This document shows, piece after piece, positions 30,604 through 39,964 of a DNA stretch of 64,000 nt. The stretch lies in NCBI RefSeq assembly GCF_003173735.1, contig NZ_CP029551.1, positions 4,045,001 to 4,109,000 of the forward strand, in the 5' to 3' direction. Made by a program: the position numbers and the translations under genes. The notes beneath the pieces are model-generated. The model worked only from the letters and a program-made list of their open reading frames with translations. It searched no databases and was not told where the DNA came from. The stretch comes from Methylobacterium radiodurans. GTDB taxonomy: Bacteria > Pseudomonadota > Alphaproteobacteria > Rhizobiales > Beijerinckiaceae. Positions within the stretch are counted from its first letter, which is position 1. Every line of letters begins with the position of its first letter.

Positions 30604-32457
30604 TCAGGCCTCCGCCGCCTCCGGAACCTCCTCCCGGGCCTCTTCCGCCCAAGCCCCGAGCGTGAGGGTCCGCGCGCGGTCGAGCGTCTCCGCCGCCGCC
30701 CCGTCCTGGATCCGCTCGGGCTGACCGCCCCCGATCGCCGCCAAGGCGGCGCGGCTGTCAGGGTCGGCCAGCGCCCGGTCGAGGGCGGCACGGTCCAGGC
30801 AGGTGAGGCGCCCGGCCCGGTGGACCGAGTAGACCCGCCCGCTCGACCGCTCGGCGAAGCGGATCGTCCCCATCCGCCGGGCGCAGGCGCGCAGAAAGCC
30901 GGTATTGTGCACCGGGGCGAGCATATCAGCGTCGGGATAGACGGAGTCGGGCGCGCGCGCCTCGACGTCGATCCGGCGGTAGCGCTCGACCGCCAGCATG
31001 CCCGAGAGGTCGAGCACGGTCATCGCCCCGTTCGTGCCGAAGGCGATGGTGCGCGGGCGCTCGCCCAGCCGCACGCTGTTGTCGAGGAACTCGTAGTGGA
31101 CCTCCTTGTCGGCGCTCAGCGCCCAGGTGAAGAACAGCTCCGGCATCCCGGAGAAGGCCTCGATGTTGTGGGCCAGGAGGTCGTCCACCGCCTTGAACCG
31201 GCCGAACTGCAGCCCCCGGAGCCACGCACGCTCCACCGTCGCCTCGGGGGGCGTGATCATGAACAGCATGAAGACCCGGTGGCCGAAGCGGGTGAGCAGC
31301 TGGCTGCCGTCCTGCGTGCCCGAGACGGCGTTGAAGCTGTCGAAGCGGAAGCGGTCGATCAGGAGGTGGGACATCCGCCCCTCTCGGGCCTTGCGGGCCA
31401 TGTAGCGGTCGAGCTTGGCGTCCACGATCTCGACCTCGTGGCCCGTGAGCGTGCCGGCATAGCCGTGGGCCGGGCCGATGCTGTCGTAATCGAGCAGGAA
31501 CTTGCGCCAGATGTCCGGCGTGATCACCGCGAAATCGGACCAGGGGATGTCGAGGCGGGCGGCGAGCGCCCGCTGGAACGGGCGCATCGTGCTCTTGCCC
31601 GACGCCGACGCGCCCTTCACGTTCATCACGATCGGCTGCGCCTGCGCCCGCACCACCGTGTGGCCTGCCCGGGCGACGGATTCGGCGAACCAGGGCTCGA
31701 TCAGCCGGCCGATCCGGCGGCTGCCCTCCCGGTTCAGGGCGAGCGTGGAGGCGAGCCGCACGATCAGGGGGCGGTCGCCGACGAGCCCGCCGCGATGGCG
31801 GATCAGGCTGCGCACCACGCGGGCGAGACCCGCCTGCGCGGCGCCCTCGGCAGGGTCCTCGCCGGCGCGCCGCTCCCACTCGGCGAGATGCGCCTCGGCC
31901 CGCACCTCCGGCGGCGCCGGGGCCGGGCGAGCCGGCGCGGGGGCGGGTCTCGGCCCGAGACCGAGGAGCGCCCGCCAGCCGCGCGACGGCGCCGCAGCGG
32001 ACTCGGCGGGCGCGGGCGGGGCGAGCATCGCGTCCAGTTCCGTCGCGATGCGGGCGGAAAGCTCCTCCCGCGCCGCCGCGTGGCAGGCGCGGATCTCCGC
32101 CATCCGGGGTGCCGCCACGTCCGCGTGGATCGCCGCGACGATCGCACGGAAATTGACGCCGAGATCCCCGTAGGTCTCGCCCATCGGCACCGAGAGATCG
32201 GCCATCACCCGGATCAGCAGCTCGTGCACCACGAGCCGCTCGGGCCGGAATTCGACCACCTCGGTCGCCGCGAGGCCGGAGAAGGCCGCGACCTCCTGCG
32301 CCTCGGCGAGCGGCGTCGCCACGTTCTCGGGCCGGAACACCGTGGCGAGCGGCAGGAAGGCCCGCGGCAGGGTCGACTCGATGCCCGGGTTCCAGGGGCC
32401 GCGTTCCGCACCCTGTTCCGGGTCGTGTCCCGCGCCGTGTCCGGCCGCCGCGCTCAC
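30604..32457 (-). CDS. 617-residue P-loop kinase-like protein, zeta-toxin/AAA_33-type core
   Basis: Starts with GTG at 32457, two bases after the stop of the 88-residue gene. Residues 1-150 are an unrecognised helical region; 150-185 an Ala/Pro linker; 190-270 helical. The Walker A motif is GASASGKST (282-290), followed by FAVITPDIWRKF (about 309-320) and LLIDRFRFDSF (about 365-375), a pattern like zeta-toxin and related small-molecule or nucleotide kinases. The C-terminal third is not recognised. There is no antitoxin-like partner; instead the small 88-residue gene precedes it. Likely cytosolic. Substrate unknown. Confidence 0.8.
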   Translation of the reverse strand: MSAAAGHGAGHDPEQGAERGPWNPGIESTLPRAFLPLATVFRPENVATPLAEAQEVAAFSGLAATEVVEFRPERLVVHELLIRVMADLSVPMGETYGDLGVNFRAIVAAIHADVAAPRMAEIRACHAAAREELSARIATELDAMLAPPAPAESAAAPSRGWRALLGLGPRPAPAPARPAPAPPEVRAEAHLAEWERRAGEDPAEGAAQAGLARVVRSLIRHRGGLVGDRPLIVRLASTLALNREGSRRIGRLIEPWFAESVARAGHTVVRAQAQPIVMNVKGASASGKSTMRPFQRALAARLDIPWSDFAVITPDIWRKFLLDYDSIGPAHGYAGTLTGHEVEIVDAKLDRYMARKAREGRMSHLLIDRFRFDSFNAVSGTQDGSQLLTRFGHRVFMLFMITPPEATVERAWLRGLQFGRFKAVDDLLAHNIEAFSGMPELFFTWALSADKEVHYEFLDNSVRLGERPRTIAFGTNGAMTVLDLSGMLAVERYRRIDVEARAPDSVYPDADMLAPVHNTGFLRACARRMGTIRFAERSSGRVYSVHRAGRLTCLDRAALDRALADPDSRAALAAIGGGQPERIQDGAAAETLDRARTLTLGAWAEEAREEVPEAAEA

Positions 32458-32459
32458 GA

Positions 32460-32726
32460 TCAGGCCGCCGCGGAGGTCTCCCGGAACAGGGCGGTGCAGC
32501 CCGCGTCCCGGTGCATGCTCAGGATCGAGGCGCGGTCGATCTCCGGATGCGTCTCCAGGACCTGGCGCACGCAGCCGACCACCTTCTCGTACTGGCCGGC
32601 ATCGTAGTTCCGCTCCAGCGGGCTCACCGCGATGTAGGTCTCGACCACGAGCACCCGCTCGGCCCGCTCGCGGGTGACCTCGACCGCGATCCACGAAGCT
32701 TTGATCAGGCGGCTGCTGGCAAGCAT
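32460..32726 (-). CDS. 88-residue partner of the P-loop kinase gene
   Basis: Starts MLASSRLIKASWIAVEVTRE and ends SILSMHRDAGCTALFRETSA; a mixed alpha/beta small domain of unknown family. CAGGAG precedes ATG at 32726. Its stop is two bases before the GTG of the kinase gene, implying coupled translation and probable stoichiometric function with it. Confidence 0.72.
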   Translation of the reverse strand: MLASSRLIKASWIAVEVTRERAERVLVVETYIAVSPLERNYDAGQYEKVVGCVRQVLETHPEIDRASILSMHRDAGCTALFRETSAAA

Positions 32727-33137
32727 GAACTTGGCTCCTGTTCTCGGCCGCACGGGCGCGGCTGTCCTGCCCGCGAGGATGAGCTAAGCCCCGCCGCTTG
32801 CCAAGTCGTGCTGCGGGCTTGTTCTGGATCAACAACTTGTTTTGCGATGCGAAATCTTGCGGCGCGGGCGCCTTTTCGCAGATGCAGCAATATCCGTCGC
32901 TGGTCGGCCGCCGGTGTATCGGCCGCTTGAGATGGCGGCCAGGTTGGCATACCCTGTGCCATAATATGTAGGCTGGTCCATCCACCGCCGCGGTGGGCTG
33001 ACGGTTTGACATCTGGAATCTGGTATTCCAACTTAGGCTGACAAAATCGAGCGCCTGTCGCCTGCCGATTCCCTCGCAACCGGGTCCGGCTTCGGGCGGC
33101 GATATCGGTCAACGGCGCCGCGCACAGGGAAGAGACG
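32727..33137. other. divergent intergenic region upstream of frc
   Basis: 411 bases. AT-richer than average around 32820-33040. It contains a candidate sigma-70 promoter with an overlapping palindrome (33006-33034) for frc. No gene seen. Confidence 0.6.
33006..33034 (+). promoter_or_regulatory. frc promoter with overlapping palindromic operator
   Basis: TTGACA at 33006-33011 and a weak -10 (AACTTA-like) about 18 bases on. The palindrome TGGAAT-ctggt-ATTCCA (33014-33030) covers the spacer, a classic position for a repressor or activator. The sub-sequence TGGTATTCCA resembles FCD-type GntR sites. Confidence 0.5.
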
Positions 33138-34415
33138 ATGAGCAAGGCTCTGGACGGCATCAAGATCCTGGACTTCACGCACGTCCAGTCCGGTCCCACC
33201 TGTACGCAGCTCCTGGCGTGGTTCGGCGCCGACGTGATCAAGGTCGAGCGTCCGGGCGTCGGCGACGCCACCCGCGGCCAGCTCCAGGACATCCCGGACG
33301 TGGACAGCCTCTATTTCACGATGCTGAACCACAACAAGCGCTCGATCACGCTCGACTCCAAGAACCCGAAGGGCAAGGAGGTGCTCTGGCGCCTGATCAA
33401 GGAGTGCGACGTCCTCGTCGAGAACTTCGCCCCCGGCGCGCTGGCCCGCATGGGCCTGACCTGGGAGAAGATCCACGAGGCCAACCCGCGCATGATCCTG
33501 GCCTCCGTGAAGGGCTTCGGTCCCGGCCGCTACGAGGATTGCAAGGTCTACGAGAACGTCGCCCAGTGCGCGGGCGGCTCCGCCTCGACCACGGGTTTCC
33601 GCGACGGCATCCCGATGGTGACCGGCGCCCAGATCGGCGATTCCGGCACCGGCCTGCACCTCGCGCTCGGCATCGTCACGGCGCTGTTCCACCGCACCCA
33701 CAGCGGCCTCGGCCAGCGGGTCGATTGCGCCATGCAGGACAGCGTGCTGAACCTCTGCCGGGTGAAGCTGCGCGACCAGCAGCGCCTCACGCACGGCCCC
33801 CTCCGCGAGTACAGCCAGTTCGGCGAGGGCATTCCCTTCGGCGACGCGACGCCGCGCGCGGGCAACGATTCCGGCGGCGGCCAGCCCGGCCGCATCCTCA
33901 AGTGCAAGGGCTGGGAGCACGATCCCAACGCCTACATCTACTTCATCACCCAGGCCGCGGTGTGGGACCCGATCTGCGACATCATCGGCGAGCCCGGCTG
34001 GAAGACCGACCCGAACTACGCCACGCCCAAGGCGCGCCTGCCGCATCTCAACGAGATCTTCACGCGCATCGAAGCCTGGACGATGAAGCACGACAAGTTC
34101 GAGGCGATGGACATCCTCAACAAGTTCGACATCCCCTGCGGGCCGATCCTGTCGATGAAGGAGATCGCCGAGGACGAGGCCCTGCACCGGACCGGCACCA
34201 TCGTGGAGGTCGACCACCCGACCCGCGGCAAGTACCTGACCGTCGGAAACCCGATCAAGCTCTCGGCGAGCCCCGCCGAGGTGACGCGCTCGCCGCTGCT
34301 GGGCGAGCACACCGACGAGATCCTGCGCGACGTGCTCGGCTACTCGGATGCCGAGATCGCCGAGATCGAGCATTCGGGCGCCGTCGGCGCGGTGCAGAAG
34401 ATCGCCGCCGAGTAA
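33138..34415 (+). CDS. frc: formyl-CoA:oxalate CoA-transferase
   Basis: 425 residues, the normal length. Class III CoA-transferase. The catalytic aspartate is D168 in [11 protein letters not shown] (Asp169 in the Oxalobacter enzyme), and the glycine loop [10 protein letters not shown] near 248-257 matches the active-site GGGGQ loop. It moves CoA from formyl-CoA to oxalate, giving oxalyl-CoA and formate, in oxalate catabolism; oxalyl-CoA decarboxylase is not in the window. GGGAAGAGACG precedes ATG at 33138. The following gene is a formyl-transferase-like gene on the same strand, probably in the same unit. Confidence 0.95.
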   Translation: MSKALDGIKILDFTHVQSGPTCTQLLAWFGADVIKVERPGVGDATRGQLQDIPDVDSLYFTMLNHNKRSITLDSKNPKGKEVLWRLIKECDVLVENFAPGALARMGLTWEKIHEANPRMILASVKGFGPGRYEDCKVYENVAQCAGGSASTTGFRDGIPMVTGAQIGDSGTGLHLALGIVTALFHRTHSGLGQRVDCAMQDSVLNLCRVKLRDQQRLTHGPLREYSQFGEGIPFGDATPRAGNDSGGGQPGRILKCKGWEHDPNAYIYFITQAAVWDPICDIIGEPGWKTDPNYATPKARLPHLNEIFTRIEAWTMKHDKFEAMDILNKFDIPCGPILSMKEIAEDEALHRTGTIVEVDHPTRGKYLTVGNPIKLSASPAEVTRSPLLGEHTDEILRDVLGYSDAEIAEIEHSGAVGAVQKIAAE

Positions 34416-34541
34416 CGGCCTGCCGTCGCGGCCTCCCGCCGGAGGCCGCGGCCCGACGACGTTTTCGTCCCTGAACGCGGGCGCGGTCCTCCCCGCGCCC
34501 GCGCTGCCGTCCGGCCTCAGGGATTGCCGAGAGGATCATTC

Positions 34542-35474
34542 ATGCGCGTCGCCTTCATCGGTCAGCAGGATTTCGGCAAGGCGGTGCTCGAGGCCTTCCT
34601 CGACCGCGGCGACACGGTGGCGGGTGTGTTCTGCGCCCCCGAGAAGCCGGGCGCCAAGCCCGACGTGCTGCGGACCGCTGCAGAGGAGCGCGGCCTGCCC
34701 GTCTTCCAGTTCCCAAGCCTGAAGAGCGCGGAGGCGGAAGAGGCGATGCGCGGGCTCGACGCCGATATCGGCATCATGGCCTACGTGCTGCAATTCGCGC
34801 CGCAGGACTTCGTCAACATCCCGCGGCACGGCACCATCCAGTACCACCCCTCCCTCCTGCCGCGCTATCGCGGGCCCTCCTCGATCAACTGGCCGATCGC
34901 CCGCGGCGACACCGAGACCGGGCTCACGATCTTCCGCCCGACCGACGGCCTCGACGAGGGGCCGGTGATCCTGCAGAAGACCTGCGCGATCGGGCCCGAC
35001 GACACGCTGGGCGACGTCTACTTCAAGCAGCTCTTCCCGCAGGGCGTCGCCGCGATGCTGGAGGCCGCCGACCTCGTGGTGGCGGGCGAGCATGTCGAGA
35101 TCGCGCAGGACGAGGACGCGGCGAGCTACGAGGGCTGGTTCCGCACCCGCGAATCCGCGATCAACTGGGCGAGCCACGCGGAGCACGTCTACGCCATCAT
35201 CCGCGCCTCGAACCCGGCGCCCGGCGCCTGGACGACGCTCGGCGGCAAGACTCTGCAGATCTTCGACGCCAAGCTCCACCCGATCCGCCGCTTCGGCGAC
35301 GTGCGGGGCAAGCTCGGCGAGGTGGTGGCGGTCGGCGAGGACTCGTTCCGCGTCGCCGCGCAGGGCGGACAGATCGAGGTGTTCCGGGTGAAGCCGGAGG
35401 GCGGCCGGAAGGTCTCGGCCGGGGAGTTCGCCCGCGAGGGCGGGTTGAGCTTGGGCACGATCCTCGGCGGGTAG
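34542..35474 (+). CDS. 10-formyl-THF hydrolase/formyltransferase-like protein (N10-FDH hydrolase-type)
   Basis: 310 residues. It aligns by motif with the N-terminal hydrolase half of 10-formyltetrahydrofolate dehydrogenase and with methionyl-tRNA formyltransferase: MRVAFIGQQDFGKAV, catalytic H102 in YHPSLLPRYRG and D138 in DGLDEGP (exactly 36 residues apart as in rat FDH His106/Asp142), plus the C-terminal Fmt-like beta-barrel (GAWTTLGGKTLQIFDA). No aldehyde dehydrogenase part follows. ATG at 34542 has GAGAGGA six bases ahead. Position right after frc suggests work on formyl groups from oxalate or formyl-CoA, with tetrahydrofolate. Confidence 0.85.
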   Translation: MRVAFIGQQDFGKAVLEAFLDRGDTVAGVFCAPEKPGAKPDVLRTAAEERGLPVFQFPSLKSAEAEEAMRGLDADIGIMAYVLQFAPQDFVNIPRHGTIQYHPSLLPRYRGPSSINWPIARGDTETGLTIFRPTDGLDEGPVILQKTCAIGPDDTLGDVYFKQLFPQGVAAMLEAADLVVAGEHVEIAQDEDAASYEGWFRTRESAINWASHAEHVYAIIRASNPAPGAWTTLGGKTLQIFDAKLHPIRRFGDVRGKLGEVVAVGEDSFRVAAQGGQIEVFRVKPEGGRKVSAGEFAREGGLSLGTILGG

Positions 35475-35635
35475 GGTTCACCGCGCTTCGACCGTACCAG
35501 GGGCTGCGGTCCCCGCGTTCGCCCTCCCCCCTCTTCCGCAGAGGAGAGAGGGGGCTGGCGCGGTTCAGGCCTGGGCTTTCGAAGCGATGGGCCCTGAGCA
35601 CTCCCGCCCCCTGCGGAGGCGGGAAGCTCCCTCGC

Positions 35636-37153
35636 CTACTCCGCCGGCTGGGCCGTCAGCGCCGGCTGGCGGCGCATCAGGGCGGTGTAGATCACGAAGC
35701 CGAGCGCGCAGCCGATGAACCACGTGAAGTTCGCCACGGCCCCGAGGCCGGGGATCAGCACGCAGAGCGCCGGCACCAGCGCGGAGGGGATCAGCGCCGT
35801 CACCGCGGCCCGGTTGTAGCCGTTCTCGTACCAGTAGGTGCCCGTCGGGCTCATCGTGTAGAGGTCGTCCAGAACGATCCGCTCCTTCTTCACGAGGTAG
35901 AAGTCGGCGATCAGGATGCCGAACAGCGGCCCGATGAAGGCGCCCAGGATATCGAGCGTGTAGTGGATCACCGCTGGGTTGTTGTAGAGGTTCCACGGGG
36001 TGATGAAGATCGAGCCCACCGCCGCGATCATCCCGCCCATCCGCCACGAGATCCGCTTCGGCGCGACGTTCGAGAAGTCGAAGGCCGGCGAGACGAAATT
36101 CGCCACGATATTGATACCGATCGTCGCCACCATGAAGGTGAAGGCGCCGAGCACCACCGCGAAGGTGCTGTCGATGCGGCTCACCGTCTCGACCGGATCG
36201 GTGATCAGGTGGCCGAAGACCGGCACGGTGGCGGACGCCGTGATGACGGTCAGCAGCGAGAAGCCCAGGAAGTTGACCGGCAGGCCCCAGAAATTGCCCC
36301 GCTTCACCGCCGCGAAGCTCGAGCCGTAGCGCGAGAAGTCGCCGAAGTTCAGCATCGGGCCGGAGAAGTAGGAGACCACCAGCGCGATTGCGTTGAGCAT
36401 CACCGGCAGCGCCGCCCAGCCGGTGTACTTCACCTCGCCGAGGGTGAGGCCGACATTGCCGAGCCCGGCCCGCCAGACGAGATAGCCGGCGAGCGCGATC
36501 ATCACGACGTAGACCGCGGGACCCGCCCAGTCGATGAACACGCGGATCGCCTCCATGCCGCGCCAGAACACCAGCGCCTGCACGACCCAGAGGAACATGA
36601 ACGAGGTCCAGCCGAGCGCCGAGAGGCCGGCGAAGCCGTACTGCTTGAGATCGGCGTAGGGAGCGAGCTCGGGATAGAAGCGGAGCGCCACCACCATGAA
36701 GGCGGCGGATGCCAGGTAGGTCTGGATGCCGTACCACGCCACCGCAATCAGGCCGCGGATGATCGCCGGGATGTTGGCGCCCTTCACCCCGAAGGAGGCG
36801 CGGCAGATCACCGGGTAGGGCGTGCCCGACATCTGGCTGGGCTTGGCCACGAGGTTGCAGAAGACCTGCACGATCACGATGCCGACGAGGAGCGCGATCA
36901 GCACCTGCCAGCTCACGAGGCCGAGCGAGAACAGGCTTCCGGCGGTGACGTAGCCGCCGACGCTGTGCACGTCCGACATCCAGAAGGCGAAGATGTTGTA
37001 GGTGCCCCAGGTCTGCTTCCGCAGCGGCGCCAGATCCTCGTTGACGAGGTTCGGGTCGTAGCTCGGCTTGATGATGACCGCGGCATGCGTGCCGCCCGGC
37101 ACGTCCGGTACCGCCGCGCCGGGGGGCGCGAGTTCGTTTGCGTGAATCGACAT
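35636..37153 (-). CDS. NCS1-family nucleobase/allantoin-type permease
   Basis: 505 residues, twelve predicted helices. Signatures: NEDLAPLRKQTWGTYNIFAF before helix 1, SGTPYPVICRASFGVKGANI in the substrate region, and the closing QPALTAQPAE tail. NCS1 proteins import uracil, cytosine, hydantoin, allantoin or related bases with Na+ or H+. GGGAGGTGGCAG precedes ATG at 37153. It is divergent from a RutR-like regulator with paired operators between them, so pyrimidine or related ring compounds are the best-supported substrates. Confidence 0.9.
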   Translation of the reverse strand: MSIHANELAPPGAAVPDVPGGTHAAVIIKPSYDPNLVNEDLAPLRKQTWGTYNIFAFWMSDVHSVGGYVTAGSLFSLGLVSWQVLIALLVGIVIVQVFCNLVAKPSQMSGTPYPVICRASFGVKGANIPAIIRGLIAVAWYGIQTYLASAAFMVVALRFYPELAPYADLKQYGFAGLSALGWTSFMFLWVVQALVFWRGMEAIRVFIDWAGPAVYVVMIALAGYLVWRAGLGNVGLTLGEVKYTGWAALPVMLNAIALVVSYFSGPMLNFGDFSRYGSSFAAVKRGNFWGLPVNFLGFSLLTVITASATVPVFGHLITDPVETVSRIDSTFAVVLGAFTFMVATIGINIVANFVSPAFDFSNVAPKRISWRMGGMIAAVGSIFITPWNLYNNPAVIHYTLDILGAFIGPLFGILIADFYLVKKERIVLDDLYTMSPTGTYWYENGYNRAAVTALIPSALVPALCVLIPGLGAVANFTWFIGCALGFVIYTALMRRQPALTAQPAE

Positions 37154-37230
37154 CTGCCACCTCCCGAGTGGTCCGGCCTCGTCCGTTCGCTGGCCGCCCG
37201 GGCGGCATCGCAATCGTTGTGCCGGTTTTT

Positions 37231-37261
37231 AACGATCGGTAAGATCCCTTAAACGATCGGT
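37231..37261. promoter_or_regulatory. direct-repeat operator between NCS1 permease and TetR/RutR-like gene
   Basis: AACGATCGGT occurs twice, at 37231-37240 and 37252-37261, 21 bases apart (two helical turns), each centred on the palindrome CGATCG. Paired same-face sites in a divergent region are typical of TetR-family autoregulation. Confidence 0.65.
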
Positions 37262-37377
37262 CTGCGCAAGATCCTCCGGCCGGGTTTTCCGGAGCGGGTC
37301 GTGCGAGGATGCGGATGGAGGCGGGCCGGTGCGGGCGGCCCGAAAATCGCGAAGCGGCGGAGCGTCCAGTGCGTTCG

Positions 37378-38046
37378 ATGTCGGTGAGGGACAAGCAGGT
37401 GCGGATCCGCGGCACGTCGCGCGGCGGGCGGCGTCCGCCGCCGGGACCGAACGTCGAGGACAAGATCCTGGACGCGGCCGAGCAGGTCTTCGGCAATTAC
37501 GGCCTGCGCGGCGCGACCACGGCGCTGATCGCCGAGGGAGCGGGCGTGTCCAAGCCGCACCTGTACTACTACTTCGACAACAAGGAGGACCTCTACCGCG
37601 CCCTCCTGGAGCGGGCGATGAACCGGTGGGCGGCCGACATCGACGCGCTCGACGCCTCGGGCGACCTGCGCACGGTGCTGAAGGACTATATCCACCGCAA
37701 GATCGACTTCTCGCGGGACCACCCTTCCCTGTCGAAGATCTATGCCACCGAAATCATCAGCGGTGCCCCGCATATCGGCAGCTTCATCGAGCGGGTCTCC
37801 ACGCCGCAGCTGCTCGCGAAGGTGGCGATGGTCGAGGAATGGGCCGCCGCCGGCAAGGTCCGGCCGATCAGCCCGGCGGACCTGTTCTTCTGCATCTGGG
37901 CGATGACCCAGGCCTATGCCGATTTCTCGGACCAGATGGCGCTGATGAAGCGGAAGGAGCGCCTGGAGGCGGCGGATTACGATGCCGCCAAGACGACGAT
38001 CGTGCAACTCGTCTTCGGCGGGCTCGGGCTGGAGCCAGAGGCCTGA
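37378..38046 (+). CDS. TetR-family regulator, RutR-like
   Basis: 222 residues. DNA-binding region: KILDAAEQVFGNYGLRGATT, then ALIAEGAGVSKPHLYYYFDN. The ligand-binding half (KDYIHRKIDFSRDHP, FIWA-like FCIWAMTQAYADF) matches E. coli RutR, the uracil-responsive regulator of pyrimidine use. Start: ATG at 37378; a GTG nine bases earlier has the better-spaced ribosome-binding site and may be the true start. It is divergent from the NCS1 permease and probably controls it and itself through 37231-37261. Confidence 0.88.
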   Translation: MSVRDKQVRIRGTSRGGRRPPPGPNVEDKILDAAEQVFGNYGLRGATTALIAEGAGVSKPHLYYYFDNKEDLYRALLERAMNRWAADIDALDASGDLRTVLKDYIHRKIDFSRDHPSLSKIYATEIISGAPHIGSFIERVSTPQLLAKVAMVEEWAAAGKVRPISPADLFFCIWAMTQAYADFSDQMALMKRKERLEAADYDAAKTTIVQLVFGGLGLEPEA

Positions 38047-38077
38047 CGGGGCACGCGCGTCCCGGTTCGCGGCGGCC

Positions 38078-38350
38078 TCAGCGCGCCTCTACCAGGGCCG
38101 GGTAGACCATCCGGACGTTGCGCCGCGCCTCCGGGATCTCGGTCGCGGCCCCCTTCCGCGCCGCCCCGGCCGGGAGCGCCGCGCTCGTCTGGGACGGGCG
38201 CAGGCGCCAGATCTCGGCGCCGATCTCCACCCGCGGCCGCGTCTGCCCGAGCGTGCCGTCGGCGGCGTGGGTCGGAAAGGTCGTCGGTCCGGCCGCGAGC
38301 GCGGCCAGGAGGACCAGACGGGCAAGCTCTCTCAAAAATCGGGATTTCAT
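38078..38350 (-). CDS. small secreted hypothetical protein (90 residues)
   Basis: Signal peptide LRELARLVLLAALAAGPTTF with cleavage near THAAD. The mature part is Arg/Ala-rich and ends MVYPALVEAR; no family recognised. Ribosome-binding site weak. It is divergent from the MFS gene and overlaps nothing. Periplasmic location is inferred. Confidence 0.65.
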   Translation of the reverse strand: MKSRFLRELARLVLLAALAAGPTTFPTHAADGTLGQTRPRVEIGAEIWRLRPSQTSAALPAGAARKGAATEIPEARRNVRMVYPALVEAR

Positions 38351-38466
38351 CGGTACGCATCCGCGTGAGCGCCCTACTTGAGCCCGACGCCGGTGAAGGT
38401 CCGTCTGAACGGACGGACACTGCACAGACTTCCCAACATCTCCCGCGAGTCAGGGTAAACACGCGC

Positions 38467-39951
38467 ATGGCGAGCAAGGTCGAGGGCAAGGTCGAGGGTT
38501 CTGGCGCCACGCCGGAGCGGGTGCCGATGGGCGAGGTCGTCGACACCGACATCTCGGGCCGGCTCGACCGGCTGCCCTGGGGCCGCTTCCACATCCTCGT
38601 CATCGTGGCGCTCGGCATCACCTGGGTGCTGGACGGGCTGGAGGTGACGCTGGCCGGCGCCCTCGTCGGCGCCCTGCGCAACCCTCCGATGTCCTTCTCG
38701 GAGTTCGACGTGGGGCTGGCGGCGAGCTCCTACCTCGTCGGCGCGGTGACGGGGGCCGTCGGCTTCGGCTGGCTCACCGACCGGATCGGGCGCAAGAAGC
38801 TGTTCTTCATCACGCTGGCCCTCTACCTCGTCGCCACCGCGGCGACCGGCCTGTCCTGGGACGTCTACAGCTTCTGCGTCTTCCGCTTCCTCACGGGGGC
38901 CGGCATCGGCGGCGAGTACACGGCGATCAACTCGACCATCCAGGAACTCGTGCCGGCCAAGGCCCGGGGCTGGACCAACCTCGTCATCAACGGCTCGTTC
39001 TGGATCGGGGCGGCGCTCGGCTCCTTCATGTCGATCGTGCTGCTCAGGCCCGAGGTGATCGACCCGGCCTGGGGCTGGCGCGTCGCCTTCTTCACGGGCG
39101 GGGCCATCGGCCTCGTGATCCTGTTCCTGCGCCGCTGGATCCCCGAGAGCCCGCGCTGGCTGGTCACCCACGGCTACGCGGCGGAGGCCGACCGGGTGGT
39201 GGCCGGCATCGAGAAGCGCTTCACCGATGCGGGCATCACCCTGCCGCCCCCGGATCCGAAGAAGCATACGCGGCTGCGCACCCGCCACCACACCCCGCTC
39301 TCCGAGGTGGCGCACGCCATGTTCGTGACGAGCCGCAAGCAGACGCTGGTCGGCCTCTGCCTGATGATCGGGCAGGCCTTCTTCTACAACGCCCTGTTCT
39401 TCACCTACGCCCTGGTGCTGGAGCGCTTCTACGGGGTGCCGGGCGGCCATGTCGGCTGGTACCTGCTGCCCTTCGCGCTGGGCTCCTTCCTGGGGCCGGT
39501 CCTGCTCGGGCGCCTCTTCGACACGATCGGGCGGCGCCCGATGATCGCCTTCACGTACGGCATCTCTGCCGTGCTGCTGGCGATCGCCGGCTACCTGTTC
39601 AAGATCGAGCTGCTGGGGCCCGTCGGCCAGACCGCGGCCTGGATGGTGGTGTTCTTCTTCGCCTCCGCGGCGGCGAGCTCGGCCTACCTGACGGTGGCCG
39701 AGACCTTCCCGCTGGAGATCCGCGCGCTCGCCATCGCGGCCTTCTACGCGCTGGGCACGGGCATCGGCGGCGTCTCGGGGCCGCTCCTGTTCGGGACGCT
39801 GGTCGAGACCGGCTCGCGCGACGCGGTCTTCGGCGGCTACCTGCTCGGCGCCGCGCTGATGCTGGTGGCCTCGGTCGTCGGCGGGGTCTGGGGCACGGCG
39901 GCCGAGGGACGCTCGCTGGAGGACGTCTCGAAGCCGCTGGCCTCGGCCTGA
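38467..39951 (+). CDS. MFS transporter, sugar/aromatic-acid:H+ symporter type
   Basis: 494 residues, twelve helices. The loop motif GWLTDRIGRKKLF (about 110-122), ERFYGVPG and PESPRWLV after helix 6 are typical of the sugar-porter/AAHS branch. A long acidic N-terminus (MGEVVDTDISGRLDRLPWG) precedes helix 1. ATG at 38467 is the first with family-like length; the ribosome-binding site is weak. Substrate could be an organic or aromatic acid. It stands alone, convergent with 39965-40354. Confidence 0.85.
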   Translation: MASKVEGKVEGSGATPERVPMGEVVDTDISGRLDRLPWGRFHILVIVALGITWVLDGLEVTLAGALVGALRNPPMSFSEFDVGLAASSYLVGAVTGAVGFGWLTDRIGRKKLFFITLALYLVATAATGLSWDVYSFCVFRFLTGAGIGGEYTAINSTIQELVPAKARGWTNLVINGSFWIGAALGSFMSIVLLRPEVIDPAWGWRVAFFTGGAIGLVILFLRRWIPESPRWLVTHGYAAEADRVVAGIEKRFTDAGITLPPPDPKKHTRLRTRHHTPLSEVAHAMFVTSRKQTLVGLCLMIGQAFFYNALFFTYALVLERFYGVPGGHVGWYLLPFALGSFLGPVLLGRLFDTIGRRPMIAFTYGISAVLLAIAGYLFKIELLGPVGQTAAWMVVFFFASAAASSAYLTVAETFPLEIRALAIAAFYALGTGIGGVSGPLLFGTLVETGSRDAVFGGYLLGAALMLVASVVGGVWGTAAEGRSLEDVSKPLASA

Positions 39952-39964
39952 GGCGGATCCGGGC

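Noticed and set aside
35515..35640. Third copy of the intergenic repeat
   Set aside because: Shares CCCTCCCCCCTCT-like ends and position but too little of the interior to be called the same element.
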